Source: an uncultured Clostridia bacterium (GTDB lineage: Bacteria > Bacillota > Clostridia > Christensenellales > Borkfalkiaceae). Taken from it: a DNA stretch of 64,000 nt. The translations under genes and the position numbers were made by a program. Each line of letters begins with the position of its first letter. Within the stretch, counting starts at the first letter, position 1. Below are positions 1 through 9,013 of the stretch, piece after piece. The notes under the pieces were generated by a model. The model was not told the DNA's origin and ran no database searches. It saw only the letters and a list, made by a program, of their open reading frames with translations. The stretch is taken from NCBI GenBank assembly GCA_934254815.1, contig CAKQME010000010.1, forward strand, positions 37,051 to 101,050, read 5' to 3'.

Positions 1-1
1 A

Positions 2-481
2 GCTGTCGCGATGCTCGGAGACCCTGAAGTTATGATCCTCGACGAACCCGTCAACGGGCTTGACCCGGAGGGGATAAAAGACGTAAGAGACTGCATTTTG
101 AAGCTTAACCGCGAAAAAGGCGTTACGTTTTTGATATCGAGCCATCTTCTGGACGAGCTTGCTAAGATAGTTACAAAATACGGCATAATAAACAACGGCG
201 TTTTGGTTGAAGAGATCGAGGCGCAAGAGTTGGCTAAGCGTTGCGAAAGCGGAGTTTGCATTACAGTCGACGACGTTGAAAAAGCTAAAGAGATTATTTT
301 AAATTTGGGTATAGAAGCCGAAAAAATCAAGACGGCGGATAACTCCGTGCTGCTCGGTATCGAGAGCGACCGCAACGCTGAAATAAACGCCGCGCTTGTT
401 AAAGGCGGCGTCGGTGTAACGGGTATAAAAGTTCTTCACGGCAATCTTGAAAAGTATTTCATCGACAGGATAGGTAAGTGA
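2..481 (+). CDS. ABC transporter ATP-binding protein, 5'-truncated by window edge
   Basis: This is the C-terminal part of an ABC ATPase; the reading frame is open to the window edge, so the Walker A region lies outside. The first residues visible lead into Walker B (VMILDEPVNGLD) and a D-loop, followed by the H-loop (ISSHLLDEL). The rest is a regulatory C-terminal extension of about 100 residues, typical of DrrA/CcmA-like ATPases that work with ABC-2 permeases. It stops 1 bp before the permease gene, so the two are almost certainly cotranscribed and form one exporter. The substrate (drug, peptide or lipid) cannot be told from sequence. Confidence 0.9.
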   Translation, partial: AVAMLGDPEVMILDEPVNGLDPEGIKDVRDCILKLNREKGVTFLISSHLLDELAKIVTKYGIINNGVLVEEIEAQELAKRCESGVCITVDDVEKAKEIILNLGIEAEKIKTADNSVLLGIESDRNAEINAALVKGGVGVTGIKVLHGNLEKYFIDRIGK

Positions 482-482
482 T

Positions 483-1241
483 ATGGGAAAACTTTTAAAA
501 TTCGAATTCCGCAGACTTTTTCAGATGGCGAGTTTCTATATCTTTATCGGGTTGATAGCCGTCGTCAATTTTATGTTTATTTCGTCGCAGGGTATAGCCT
601 ACCGTAATAATATGACCATAACAAGAGCCGATATTTTCTCCGACGTGTTTCAATCTACGTTCGTCGTGTTGCTTTTCGCTATATTCATACCAATTTACGT
701 CTGCCGCAATTTTTCGGAGGGAACGATAAAGAATATCTGCGCGAAAGGGTATAGCCGTACTCAGTTGTTTTTTACTCAGCTTATAGTCGCGCTTGTCGCG
801 GCGGCGGCATTCTGCGTCGTAGCGGTATTTACCAACGTTATCTTATGTGTGATATATATCCCCGAAACGGGCGATATGAAAACAGCCGTACTTTCCGTCG
901 TTCTTCAGTCGGCGGTTCTGATTGCGTATGCCTGTATTTTTTTAAGCCTGTCGTTTTCGCTTGAAAAAACGGGCGGGGCGATAGCGGTAAATATAGTGTT
1001 TTACGCTATGGGCGGATATGTGTTTCTGATTATCGATTCGATTTTATATAATTATGTAACGAAAGGTACGTCGATGCGTGATTTTCAGTTAAGCAATTTC
1101 TGGATAGGCGCGATATACGACAAATGTCGTTATATTCAATTGAGCGACAATATCGTGACGACGGCAATAGTTTTTTCCGTTGTCTACGCGGCGATTTTTA
1201 TCGCCATAGGATTTTTCGTTTCAAGGAAAAAGGAATTATGA
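483..1241 (+). CDS. ABC-2 type transporter permease
   Basis: A 252-residue integral membrane protein with about six hydrophobic segments, starting with a short cytoplasmic N-terminus (MGKLLKFEFRRLFQ) that is typical of ABC-2 permeases. It follows the ATPase fragment by 1 bp and its stop overlaps the maf start (ATGA). It would be the membrane half of the exporter. The large polar loop near residues 185-215 probably faces outside. No substrate can be assigned. The call rests on topology and gene pairing rather than a diagnostic motif. Confidence 0.8.
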   Translation: MGKLLKFEFRRLFQMASFYIFIGLIAVVNFMFISSQGIAYRNNMTITRADIFSDVFQSTFVVLLFAIFIPIYVCRNFSEGTIKNICAKGYSRTQLFFTQLIVALVAAAAFCVVAVFTNVILCVIYIPETGDMKTAVLSVVLQSAVLIAYACIFLSLSFSLEKTGGAIAVNIVFYAMGGYVFLIIDSILYNYVTKGTSMRDFQLSNFWIGAIYDKCRYIQLSDNIVTTAIVFSVVYAAIFIAIGFFVSRKKEL

Positions 1242-1804
1242 AAAAACTTATACTTGCAAGCGGCTCGCCAAGGAGAAAAGAGATTCTCGAAAAAGGCGGC
1301 TATCAGTTCGAAATAATAACAAGCGATAAAGAGAGTTCGGTTAAAACCGGGCTTACCCCCGCCAGATTCGCTATGCGTTGCGCGCTGGATAAAACCGAAG
1401 ACGTTTATTCCCGCGCGGCTAAGGGTGCCGGCGCGGTTACGCTCGGTGCGGATACGGTCGTCGCGTTAGACGGCGAAATTCTCGGTAAACCCGCAAGTCG
1501 CGAAGAGGCGGAGAAAATGCTACGCGCGCTGTCGGGCAGAACGCATACCGTAATTACCGCGTATTGCCTTATATCCGACAGAATGAGAGAGTGCGGAGCA
1601 GTCGAAACGAAAGTTACTTTCAACGAACTTTCCGACGAAACCGTAAAAGCCTATTTAGACAGCGGATTGTATAAAGGCAAGGCGGGCGCTTACGGTATAC
1701 AGGACGGATTTCCGCTTGTCAGAGATTATGAGGGCGATTACGACAACGTAATGGGCTTGCCTCTTACCGCTATAGATGAAACCGTAAAGGAGTTTTTAAA
1801 ATGA
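1238..1804 (+). CDS. maf: Maf/YhdE-family nucleotide pyrophosphatase
   Basis: The N-terminal motif LILASGSPRRKEIL is the Maf signature, and the later stretch around LGADTVVALDGEILGKP fits the family active site. Maf proteins hydrolyse non-canonical or modified nucleoside triphosphates such as dTTP, UTP or m5UTP to monophosphates; which one is made here is not shown. I chose the ATG at 1238, which overlaps the upstream stop, because residues encoded before it are a permease shadow. About 188 residues, normal length. It precedes mreB with an ATGA overlap, matching the maf-(radC)-mreB order known in Bacillota, though radC is absent. Confidence 0.93.
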   Translation: MKKLILASGSPRRKEILEKGGYQFEIITSDKESSVKTGLTPARFAMRCALDKTEDVYSRAAKGAGAVTLGADTVVALDGEILGKPASREEAEKMLRALSGRTHTVITAYCLISDRMRECGAVETKVTFNELSDETVKAYLDSGLYKGKAGAYGIQDGFPLVRDYEGDYDNVMGLPLTAIDETVKEFLK

Positions 1805-2808
1805 GCGCGAATGCGATAGCAATAGATTTAGGTTCGGTAAATACCGTTATATATCAACTCGGCGCGGGGGTTGTGCTTCTGGAACCCAGCGTAGTCGCTT
1901 TGGCTAACGGCGAAAGAGTATCGGTAAAAGCCGTCGGAACGGAGGCTAAAAAACTTATCGGCAAAACCGCCGAAACTACGAAAATAGTATTTCCCGTAAT
2001 AGAGGGGCAGATAGCGGATATGAAAAACGCCACCGTTATGCTTGAAAATTTTCTCAATAAAATAACGCTGAGAAAATTGAGTTTACGCCCGCGCGTGGTG
2101 TTATCCGTTCCGTGCGGACTTGAAAACGAAGAGATAAAGAAGTATGAAAAGGCTTTGAACGGGGCGGGCGTATATAAGATAACCTGCGTCGAATCGCCTA
2201 TTCTCACGGCGTTGGGGCTGGGTATTCCCATATCCGAGAGTAACCCGTGCTTTATAATCGACGTCGGCGGCGGAACTACTAACATTGCCGCCGTATCGCT
2301 CGACGGCGTAATCGCGGGCGTAAACGTCAATATGGGCGGTAGAAATATAGACGCGATGATTATAAATCACGTCGAAGAAATGTTCAATCTGCGTATAGGT
2401 ATGCTTACGGCTGAACGCATTAAAATGCAGATAGCCAGTCTGATCGACGGCGACGCGACGCGTATGGTCGTAAACGGAAGAGATCTCGATTCGGGTAAAC
2501 CGCGTTCCGTATCTGTCAGCGCGCGCGACGTAAGATTGCCCGTGCAGGCGTTTTTTGATAAGGTTTTCGAAATTGCGGGTATGGTTATGGCTAAACTCCC
2601 CGCCGAAGTGTCCGCCGAGATAAGAAGATCGGGAGTGTATTTTGCGGGCGGAACAAGCAGACTCCCGGGGCTTGACGGGTATTTCCGCGAACAGATGGCT
2701 ATAAACGCAAACGTTTTCGAAGATCCCGAAATGGCTAACGCGATAGGCGGCGGAATAGTCGCGGGCAACGAAAAATTGCTTAAAAAAATTAAAATCGAAA
2801 AGAAATGA
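1801..2808 (+). CDS. mreB: MreB/Mbl-like actin homologue
   Basis: A 335-residue actin-fold ATPase. Visible motifs are the phosphate-1 loop (IAIDLGSVNTVIY), the phosphate-2 loop (FIIDVGGGTTNIAAVS) and the adenosine loop (VYFAGGTSRLPGL). MreB-family filaments guide lateral wall synthesis and rod shape under the membrane. The protein diverges somewhat from canonical MreB, and mreC, mreD and minCD do not follow, so it could also be an Mbl/MreBH paralogue. It is translationally coupled on both sides (overlaps with maf and queH). Confidence 0.88.
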   Translation: MSANAIAIDLGSVNTVIYQLGAGVVLLEPSVVALANGERVSVKAVGTEAKKLIGKTAETTKIVFPVIEGQIADMKNATVMLENFLNKITLRKLSLRPRVVLSVPCGLENEEIKKYEKALNGAGVYKITCVESPILTALGLGIPISESNPCFIIDVGGGTTNIAAVSLDGVIAGVNVNMGGRNIDAMIINHVEEMFNLRIGMLTAERIKMQIASLIDGDATRMVVNGRDLDSGKPRSVSVSARDVRLPVQAFFDKVFEIAGMVMAKLPAEVSAEIRRSGVYFAGGTSRLPGLDGYFREQMAINANVFEDPEMANAIGGGIVAGNEKLLKKIKIEKK

Positions 2809-3431
2809 ACAAGATAAATTACGATCTCGAAATGCAGAACATAATAAACGGTCTGGGCGAAGAAAAACCCAAATTGTTATTGCACAGCTGTTGCGCGCCT
2901 TGTTCAACGGCGGTTATCGAACGGATTTTCGGGAATTTCGATATTACTATTTTTTACTTCAACCCCAATATAACCGAAAGCGAAGAGTATAATTTAAGGC
3001 GCGACGAGCAGAAGAGATATCTTTCTGAAAAGTACGGCGAAAGCGTAGCGTTTCTGGACGGCAGATATAAAAGCCGCGAGTTTTTCGAAATCGCAAATGG
3101 GCTTGAAAAAGAACCGGAGGGCGGCGCGAGATGCGTAAAGTGTTTCGAACTGCGGCTCGGAGAAACGGCAAAAATCGCCAAACAGGGCGGTTATCGCTAC
3201 TTTTGCACCACGCTTACCGTCTCGCCGCATAAAAATGCAGAACTCATAAACGGCATAGGCAAAAGAATTGGCGAAGAAATCGGCGTGGAGTTTTTACCGA
3301 GCGATTTTAAAAAGCGCGGCGGATATTTAAGGTCTTGTAAACTGTCCGAAGAAAGCGGACTTTACAGACAGAATTACTGCGGTTGTATTTATTCGAAATA
3401 CGCGCATATTAAAGCGGAGGACGAACAGTGA
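2805..3431 (+). CDS. queH: Epoxyqueuosine reductase QueH
   Basis: A 208-residue DUF208-family protein. QueH reduces epoxyqueuosine to queuosine in tRNA and is a non-homologous replacement for the cobalamin enzyme QueG. The family cysteines are visible: HSCCAPCST near residue 30, RCVKCFELRL near 107, and YCGCIYS near 195, consistent with iron-sulfur and metal binding. The start overlaps the mreB stop (ATGA) and the stop overlaps the rsmD GTG start. No other queuosine genes are nearby. Confidence 0.92.
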   Translation: MNKINYDLEMQNIINGLGEEKPKLLLHSCCAPCSTAVIERIFGNFDITIFYFNPNITESEEYNLRRDEQKRYLSEKYGESVAFLDGRYKSREFFEIANGLEKEPEGGARCVKCFELRLGETAKIAKQGGYRYFCTTLTVSPHKNAELINGIGKRIGEEIGVEFLPSDFKKRGGYLRSCKLSEESGLYRQNYCGCIYSKYAHIKAEDEQ

Positions 3432-3949
3432 GAATAATCGCAGGTAAACACGGAGGACGAAAACTTAAAGAGTTTAAGGGTAACGACGTTCGCCCTACTT
3501 CCGACAGGGCGCGCGAAGCGCTTTTCAACATTCTCGGCAATATAACCGAATTGTCTTTTCTCGATCTGTTTTCGGGTACGGGCGCAATAGGTCTCGAGGC
3601 GATTTCACGCGGGGCTTATCCCGTGACGATGGTCGATATGTCGCGTGAAAGCGTCGCGCTTATAAAGGAAAACTTATCCGCGCTTAAAGAGACGGCTAAA
3701 ATATATAACGAAGACGCTTTTTCGTACGTTAAGCGTACAAGCGAAAAATACGATCTGATTTTTCTCGATCCGCCGTATGCCGAAAATGCCGAAGATATTT
3801 TAAAAACCGTTGCGGAAAGAAAATTATTGAACGACGGCGGACTTCTGATATACGAACATTCCGCCGAAAAACCTTTTAAAAGTGACGAAATGCGTTTAAC
3901 CGACAGCCGTCGCTACGGAATCGCCGTATTTGATTTTTATTCGCTGTAA
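3428..3949 (+). CDS. rsmD: 16S rRNA (guanine966-N2)-methyltransferase RsmD
   Basis: Begins with RIIAGKHGGRKL, the RsmD signature, then RPTSDRAREALFNIL, a SAM-binding motif FLDLFSGTGAIGLEAISRG, and the catalytic motif LIFLDPPYA typical of N6/N2 amino methyltransferases. It methylates G966 of 16S rRNA in the 30S subunit. The start is GTG at 3428 in a GTGA overlap with queH. rsmD followed directly by coaD is the well-known ylbH-ylbI order of Bacillus. Confidence 0.95.
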   Translation: MRIIAGKHGGRKLKEFKGNDVRPTSDRAREALFNILGNITELSFLDLFSGTGAIGLEAISRGAYPVTMVDMSRESVALIKENLSALKETAKIYNEDAFSYVKRTSEKYDLIFLDPPYAENAEDILKTVAERKLLNDGGLLIYEHSAEKPFKSDEMRLTDSRRYGIAVFDFYSL

Positions 3950-3962
3950 AACAGGAGTGATA

Positions 3963-4424
3963 ATGAAAAAATGCGTTTTTGCGGGTACTTTCGACCCCGT
4001 AACCAAAGGTCACGAAGAAATTATTAAAAAGTGTTCCGAACTATTCGACGAGTGCGTTGTCGCGCTGTGCGTGAACGTAAAAAAGCAGGCGATGTTTTCC
4101 GTCGAAAAAAGGCTTGAATTTCTCCGCGCCGTATGTAAAAAGTATAAAAACGTAACCGTCGTTTATCACGACGGACTGCTTGTCGACCTTATGCGTAAAG
4201 AAAATGCGGTGTATTACGTCAGGGGGCTGAGAAACGGCAGAGATTACGATTACGAAAACGATATAAATTATATCAATTCCGATCTGATGCCCGAACTCGT
4301 CACGCTTTACGTTCCTTGCAGCGCGCATAACGTTCAGGTGAGTTCCACCGCCGTGCGCGAGCTTATTAGTTTCGGTAAAAGCGCGGCGAAATATATTCCC
4401 GACGAAATAATTCCTCTTATATAA
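3963..4424 (+). CDS. coaD: Pantetheine-phosphate adenylyltransferase (PPAT)
   Basis: A 153-residue nucleotidyltransferase with the N-terminal motif CVFAGTFDPVTKGHEEII, containing the TxGH-type nucleotide-binding signature, and the later YYVRGLRNGRDYDYE motif. CoaD adenylylates 4'-phosphopantetheine to dephospho-CoA, the penultimate step of coenzyme A synthesis. The ATG at 3963 was chosen because it follows an AGGAG site and begins at the conserved MKKCVFAG. Its last bases overlap the end of the convergent ylbJ gene. Confidence 0.96.
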   Translation: MKKCVFAGTFDPVTKGHEEIIKKCSELFDECVVALCVNVKKQAMFSVEKRLEFLRAVCKKYKNVTVVYHDGLLVDLMRKENAVYYVRGLRNGRDYDYENDINYINSDLMPELVTLYVPCSAHNVQVSSTAVRELISFGKSAAKYIPDEIIPLI

Positions 4425-5403
4425 CGCCTGCGGCAGGCTGAAAATTAAAAACGGGGAAGAGTAAAAAGCAAATAATAAACCCGACGACGGATTGCAGAAT
4501 TTTCGATAATACGAAGATACCTGCGTTTGCTTTGGCTTTGCCTAAAAACGCGAGCGACTGTATAACTACCGATAGTCCGCCGAACGAAACGAGCGCGCAT
4601 GACAGCGACAGAGATAATCTGTTTATTCCCGCCGCAGATAGCGTAAGACAACCCCTCGTACATTCTATAGTTCCGAGCGCGACGCCTTGCGCGAGTTGTC
4701 CGCCTATTAAAGGTTTTAGGAGTAATTCTATGGGCAAAAGCAATCTGAAATTATAAAAAACGTCGGATAATACGAAGAAAACGCAGATAAACCCGCCTAC
4801 TACGGCTACGGATATCACCGCCGAATAGGCGCAGTCGTATAATATGTTGTCTACTTTCGGCTTTACCGCCAAAGATTTGGCTGCCGACGGTTTGCTTTTT
4901 CCGTAAAAACGGAAAATAAGTCCGCAGACGCAAGCCGCGAGAATATGCGATACGAGAATTAACGCGCCGGCGCGCTTGTCTGCGAACATTCCCACGCCCA
5001 CGCTTCCCACGATAAACAGCGGGCCCGACGTCGAACATAATGCGCCCGCTCTCGTCGCTTCGTCGGCGGTTATAAGTCCGTTTTCTTTAAGGTCGGCTAT
5101 GATTTTTGCGCCTATAGGGTATCCCGAAAGGACGCTCATTAAAAACGCGTAAGAGCATACTCCGCTCTGTCGAAACAGAATGGAGAAAGGCTTTCCGAGC
5201 AGCTTTGCGATTGCCGAGGTTATACCGAGGGACGACGCCAGCGTAGTAAGAAAGAAAAACGGCAGCAGCGACGGTAAAACGACGGTCGCCCAAAGCTTTA
5301 TTCCCGCAAACGCGCTTTTAAGGTAAATTTCGGGTTGAAAAGCGATAATAACTATTAAAAAAACGCAAACGCACGCGCAAACGGCGCGAAGAAATATTTT
5401 CAT
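4417..5403 (-). CDS. ylbJ: YlbJ-like sporulation integral membrane protein (nucleoside-recognition/Gate domain)
   Basis: A 328-residue polytopic protein starting MKIFLRAVCAC, with a Gate-domain pattern (LWATVVLPSLLPFFFLTTLAS, MSVLSGYPIGAKIIADL, CSTSGPLFIVGSVGVGMF). In Bacillus, YlbJ is a SigE-dependent protein needed for normal spore cortex, and ylbH-ylbI-ylbJ are neighbours; here ylbJ sits beside rsmD-coaD but points the other way. Upstream in-frame codons before 5403 are a shadow of rarA and were not used. The sporulation role is inferred from family and synteny. Confidence 0.85.
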   Translation of the reverse strand: MKIFLRAVCACVCVFLIVIIAFQPEIYLKSAFAGIKLWATVVLPSLLPFFFLTTLASSLGITSAIAKLLGKPFSILFRQSGVCSYAFLMSVLSGYPIGAKIIADLKENGLITADEATRAGALCSTSGPLFIVGSVGVGMFADKRAGALILVSHILAACVCGLIFRFYGKSKPSAAKSLAVKPKVDNILYDCAYSAVISVAVVGGFICVFFVLSDVFYNFRLLLPIELLLKPLIGGQLAQGVALGTIECTRGCLTLSAAGINRLSLSLSCALVSFGGLSVVIQSLAFLGKAKANAGIFVLSKILQSVVGFIICFLLFPVFNFQPAAGVI

Positions 5404-5443
5404 AATATAGCATATTCCGCGAAATACGGAAAAATGGGTAAAA

Positions 5444-6760
5444 ATGTACGATTTGTTTGACGTAATGAATAAAAAAGAAACCGACGAGGCTAAACCGCTT
5501 GCGGAACGTATGCGCCCCGTGTCTCTTCGGGAGTTTTTAGGGCAGAGCCAGATTCTCGAAGACGGCAGTTTGCTCCGCCGCGCCATATCTCTCGATAAGG
5601 TCGGCAGCTGTATTTTCTGGGGTCCTCCTGGAACGGGCAAAACCACGCTCGCTAATATCATAGCAAATTCCACAAGCGGAAATTTCGTCAAACTCAACGC
5701 CGTATCGAGCGGTGTGGCAGACGTCAAAAAAGCCGTCGAAGAAGCGCGCGAAAGCCTTAAAATGTACGGTAAAAAAACCTATTTGCTGCTCGACGAATGT
5801 CATCGTTTCAGTAAAACTCAGTCTGATAGTCTGTTGCCGGCAATAGAACAAGGCACGATTATTTTTATCGGTTCCACCACCGAAAACCCTTACGCGTCGA
5901 TGACCCCCGCTATCGTGTCGAGGTGCAGGGTGTTCGAACTTAAACGGCTTGACGAAGATACTATAAAAGCCGCGCTTAAAAGAGCAGTCAAAGACGAAAA
6001 ACGCGGATACGGAAAGATGAATTTAGAGGTGGAGGAAGCCGCTCTCGACCATATAGCCGCAATGAGCGGGGGAGATATGCGCGCGGCATATAACGCACTC
6101 GAACTCGCCGCGCTCACCACGCCTGCCGATAAAGACGGAAAAGTTACCGTAACGCTTAAAGACGCGGAACAGTCAATACAGCGCAAAGCGCTTTCCTACG
6201 ACGAAAATTCTTATTACGATATGCTCAGCGCGTTCTGTAAATCTCTTCGCGGAAGCGACAGCGACGCCGCGTTGTATTACGCGCACAGGCTGATATCGGG
6301 CGGGTGCGATCCGTTGCTTTTGGCAAGAAGAATGATAGTTCACTCCGCCGAGGACGTCGGCATGGCTGACCCTAACGCGTTGGTCGTTGCAACAAGCGCG
6401 TTGACGGCGTATATGAATATAGGTTATCCGGAGGGGCTGTTGCCGTTGTCCGAAGCGATAATTTACGTCTGCGAAGCGCCTAAATCTAATTCGACGGTCG
6501 TCGCTATGAACGCGGCTAAAGCCGCAGCGGAAAGCTCGAAAGACGATACCGTTCCCTCGCATTTAAGAAATTCGGTGTTTGCCGATTCCGAAGCAAAGCA
6601 CAGAAGCGCGGCATATAAATACCCGCACGATTACGGCGGTTACGTCGAACAGCAATATTTGCCCGATTCGTTAAAGGGCGAAACGTTCTACCGTCCGTCG
6701 GATAACGGCTTTGAAAACACGGTAAAGGATATACGAAAGCAAAAGGGAATGAAAAAGTAA
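5444..6760 (+). CDS. rarA: Replication-associated recombination protein RarA (MgsA)
   Basis: A 438-residue AAA+ ATPase. It shows RMRPVSLREFLGQSQIL near the N-terminus, Walker A GPPGTGKTT at about residues 60-68, Walker B LLLDECHRF at about 114-122, the sensor region GSTTENP and arginine finger VSRCRVFEL, then the C-terminal MgsA tetramerisation region (RSAAYKYPHDYGGYVEQQYLPD). RarA acts at stalled replication forks and interacts with SSB. It is divergent from ylbJ with only 40 bp between the starts, so both promoters must be packed into that gap. Confidence 0.96.
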   Translation: MYDLFDVMNKKETDEAKPLAERMRPVSLREFLGQSQILEDGSLLRRAISLDKVGSCIFWGPPGTGKTTLANIIANSTSGNFVKLNAVSSGVADVKKAVEEARESLKMYGKKTYLLLDECHRFSKTQSDSLLPAIEQGTIIFIGSTTENPYASMTPAIVSRCRVFELKRLDEDTIKAALKRAVKDEKRGYGKMNLEVEEAALDHIAAMSGGDMRAAYNALELAALTTPADKDGKVTVTLKDAEQSIQRKALSYDENSYYDMLSAFCKSLRGSDSDAALYYAHRLISGGCDPLLLARRMIVHSAEDVGMADPNALVVATSALTAYMNIGYPEGLLPLSEAIIYVCEAPKSNSTVVAMNAAKAAAESSKDDTVPSHLRNSVFADSEAKHRSAAYKYPHDYGGYVEQQYLPDSLKGETFYRPSDNGFENTVKDIRKQKGMKK

Positions 6761-6780
6761 AAAAATAAGGGAGTACGAAT

Positions 6781-7476
6781 ATGGTTGATATTCACACTCA
6801 CATATTGCCCGACGTAGACGACGGGTGTAAGGGTATAAGTCAGGCGGCGGAATTACTGCGCGAAGAGAAGAACTTCGGAGTTACCGCCGTGGCTTTAACG
6901 CCGCATCTACGCCCCGAAACTTGCGTACTTTCAGACGAAGAAATAACGGCTGCTTATAAAAACTTTGTAGAAAACGAAGAGATTAAGGCAATCGGAATAA
7001 AGTTGTTTCTCGGCAGAGAGATAGAACTTTATCGCGGAATGACGGGCGATTTCGAAAAAGGTAAACTTTTATCTTATAACGGCGGGAAATACGTTCTCGT
7101 CGAGCTTAAATACGGCGGTAAAACCGACGTCGAAGAGCTCGTCTATAACATAAAATTAACAGGCTACATACCCGTGCTTGCGCATATCGAGCGTTTTGCT
7201 TACGCGCGCGATGTCGGTATGATACAGAGAATAAAGGCGGGCGGAGCGTTGATACAGGTAAACGCGCAGTCTTTGGTCGACAGAAGAATGAAAGAGGAGC
7301 ATTATTTTGCGGTCAAATTGTTCAAGCGCAGGATTATAGACGTAGTGGCGAGCGACGTGCATTTCGGGCGAAAAAACGCGTTATACGACGCTTATTTAAA
7401 AGTAAAAAAGAAAGATGAGGCATACGCCCGCAAGATATTCGAAGAAATTCCCGCAAAAATTCTCAACTGTCGTTGA
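6781..7476 (+). CDS. CpsB/YwqE-like PHP-domain tyrosine-protein phosphatase
   Basis: A 231-residue PHP-fold metal-dependent phosphatase: MVDIHTHILPDVDDGC at the N-terminus supplies metal ligands, followed by ALTPHLRPE, VLAHIERF and VASDVHF. Relatives dephosphorylate bacterial tyrosine kinases that control exopolysaccharide synthesis. No tyrosine kinase or capsule genes lie beside it here, so its partner is elsewhere. It starts 20 bp after rarA and ends inside a strong hairpin that spans the stop codon. Confidence 0.88.
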   Translation: MVDIHTHILPDVDDGCKGISQAAELLREEKNFGVTAVALTPHLRPETCVLSDEEITAAYKNFVENEEIKAIGIKLFLGREIELYRGMTGDFEKGKLLSYNGGKYVLVELKYGGKTDVEELVYNIKLTGYIPVLAHIERFAYARDVGMIQRIKAGGALIQVNAQSLVDRRMKEEHYFAVKLFKRRIIDVVASDVHFGRKNALYDAYLKVKKKDEAYARKIFEEIPAKILNCR

Positions 7477-7500
7477 GTTCTCGTTTGCGGGAATAAATTT
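7447..7500 (+). terminator. Branched hairpin across the phosphatase stop codon
   Basis: An 11-bp outer stem (ATTCCCGCAAA at 7447-7457 with TTTGCGGGAAT at 7484-7494) encloses a second stem CTCAAC/GTTGAG. It covers the end of the phosphatase gene and is followed by an AT-rich tail, so it probably ends the rarA operon; the T-tract is weak. Confidence 0.55.
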
Positions 7501-7833
7501 AAATATTATATTATTATTCTGTCATTCTGAGTGCAACGAAGAATCCCACTGAATAAGCGTGAACTACTTGATACAGTGGGATATTTCGCTCACGCTCAAT
7601 AAGACAGAAAAATTAAACTAAGTATGTCATTCTGTCAATATCGAGAGAGCAGACTTGCTTGCAAGGGTTTCCGAACGCAATATTTCAACAGGAACGGCGG
7701 TTTTGGCGAAGACAAAGCGCATAGCAACTGCCGTTGCCGACAAAATTATATTTTGCCCCGTTTCAATGTTATTATAAATTTATATATAACAATAGTGTAT
7801 TTTTATCCTTATCAAGTTAATTTCATTCAGATA
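7501..7833. repeat. Intergenic region with one 91-bp hairpin repeat element (7518-7608)
   Basis: The gene-free stretch holds an imperfect inverted repeat: a 34-bp arm (7518-7551) beginning TCTGTCATTCTGAG and ending AATCCCACTG, a 22-bp loop, and a complementary 35-bp arm (7574-7608). A partial second copy (TGTCATTCTG) begins at 7624. The same unit, 92 bp long, forms the tandem array at 37.35-37.70 kb. No transposase is present; it resembles a MITE or REP-like element. I see no gene in the remaining bases to 7833. Confidence 0.75.
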
Positions 7834-8700
7834 CTAAGCTTTTCTTTCGTCAACCGTGAAAAATAAAGCCAGCGTTCCCGGACCGCTATGAGAAACTATT
7901 ATCGGTCCTAACGGATTGATTACTATTTCGGTGTCGGGGTAAGCTTTAAGCATTTCGCCCCTGACGTATTCCGCGTCTGCAAGACAGTCCGCTTCGCCTA
8001 TAAAAATTCTTTTGCTTAAGCCGTTGTAACTTTCTGAAAATTTACGGATAAGATCGTCTAAAGCGCGTTTTCTGCCTATAAGCTTTCTGATAGGTATAAT
8101 TTTACCCGCGTTGTCAAGGTGCATAACGGGCTTTATTTTTATAATGTTTCCTATCGCCGCAAGATAAGACGGTATTCTGCCTCCGCGCGCAAGATAGGTG
8201 AACGTGTCTACCGTAAAATAGTGGTCGATATTGAGTTTTACGCTTTCGGCATAGTCGCACGCTTGTTCTACGGTAAGGTTTTTGGCGTTTATTTCGTCGC
8301 TTACCATCGCAATTAAAAGTCCTACGCCGGAACATTGACAGAGCGTGTCTACGACGTAGATTTTATTTTTGTTTTCGGCGTTGAGCTTTTCGGCAACCTG
8401 TTTAAAGTTGGCGCAGGTTCCGCTCTGCGCGCTCGAAAAAGATAAATGTAAAATGTCTTTGCCCTGTTTGAGTAATTCGGTAAGGTATTCTTCCGTTTCT
8501 ACAAGGTTTGGCTGCGACGTCGATGTTTTCGAACCGCTTTTCATTTTGGCGCATATTTCGCTCATCGGCATTTTTCCGTCATCCGAACGGTATTCCGTTC
8601 CGTCTACCATGTATTTCATCGGCATTACGCTTACGTTGTATTGGGCGGCAAGTTCGGGCGTGAAATCGCAAGCCGCTTCCGCGCTGAGTATAAAATTCAT
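7834..8700 (-). CDS. DegV family fatty-acid-binding protein
   Basis: A 288-residue DegV/FakB-type protein. Visible features are the substrate-loop region TSTSQPNLVE, FSSAQSGTCANF, the glycine-rich RGGRIP motif and the C-terminal HSGPGTLALFF. FakB-type members bind a fatty acid and present it to the kinase FakA; no FakA gene is in the window. The ATG at 8700 is supported by an AAGGAG site and by the family N-terminus (SAEAACDFTPE). It is transcribed alone. Confidence 0.92.
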   Translation of the reverse strand: MNFILSAEAACDFTPELAAQYNVSVMPMKYMVDGTEYRSDDGKMPMSEICAKMKSGSKTSTSQPNLVETEEYLTELLKQGKDILHLSFSSAQSGTCANFKQVAEKLNAENKNKIYVVDTLCQCSGVGLLIAMVSDEINAKNLTVEQACDYAESVKLNIDHYFTVDTFTYLARGGRIPSYLAAIGNIIKIKPVMHLDNAGKIIPIRKLIGRKRALDDLIRKFSESYNGLSKRIFIGEADCLADAEYVRGEMLKAYPDTEIVINPLGPIIVSHSGPGTLALFFTVDERKA

Positions 8701-9013
8701 TTTTAATTGTCTCCTTAAAATAAATTGAAAAACCGAGTTTGTTTCGTAGTTTAAATCCGTAAGGAATATTTTCCCTGTGCAAGGTTTATCGTATATTTCG
8801 AGTATACGCCGTTTAACCGTGAAATTCAACCTACTTTACCATTGCGCGGCTCTATTTGACCGCGCCTGCGTCGTAGATATAATAAAACCCGTCTCCACAC
8901 CGCGTAAATTTATTCTACCGCGGGTAGAAATTAAAGATTTTTAACGATTTTGCTTGACATGATGAAATAAATATGATATCATTATAATATCAAAATGTAA
9001 TAAGGAGATAAAA

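Noticed and set aside
2101..2907. Long antisense ORF across mreB
   Set aside because: It is a shadow of the mreB frame; it has no family match, ribosome binding site or independent composition.
4417..5727. Longer ylbJ reading frame starting at 5727
   Set aside because: The first 108 codons are antisense to rarA and the ylbJ promoter gap; the hydrophobic N-terminus starts at 5403.
7624..7866. 80-residue ORF in the repeat-bearing intergenic region
   Set aside because: It starts in a partial repeat copy, has no ribosome binding site and overlaps the degV-family gene end.
8954..8988. TTGACA and TATAAT before the SPFH gene as one promoter
   Set aside because: The spacing is 23 bp, too long for sigma-A; the boxes may be fortuitous or the promoter may need an activator.
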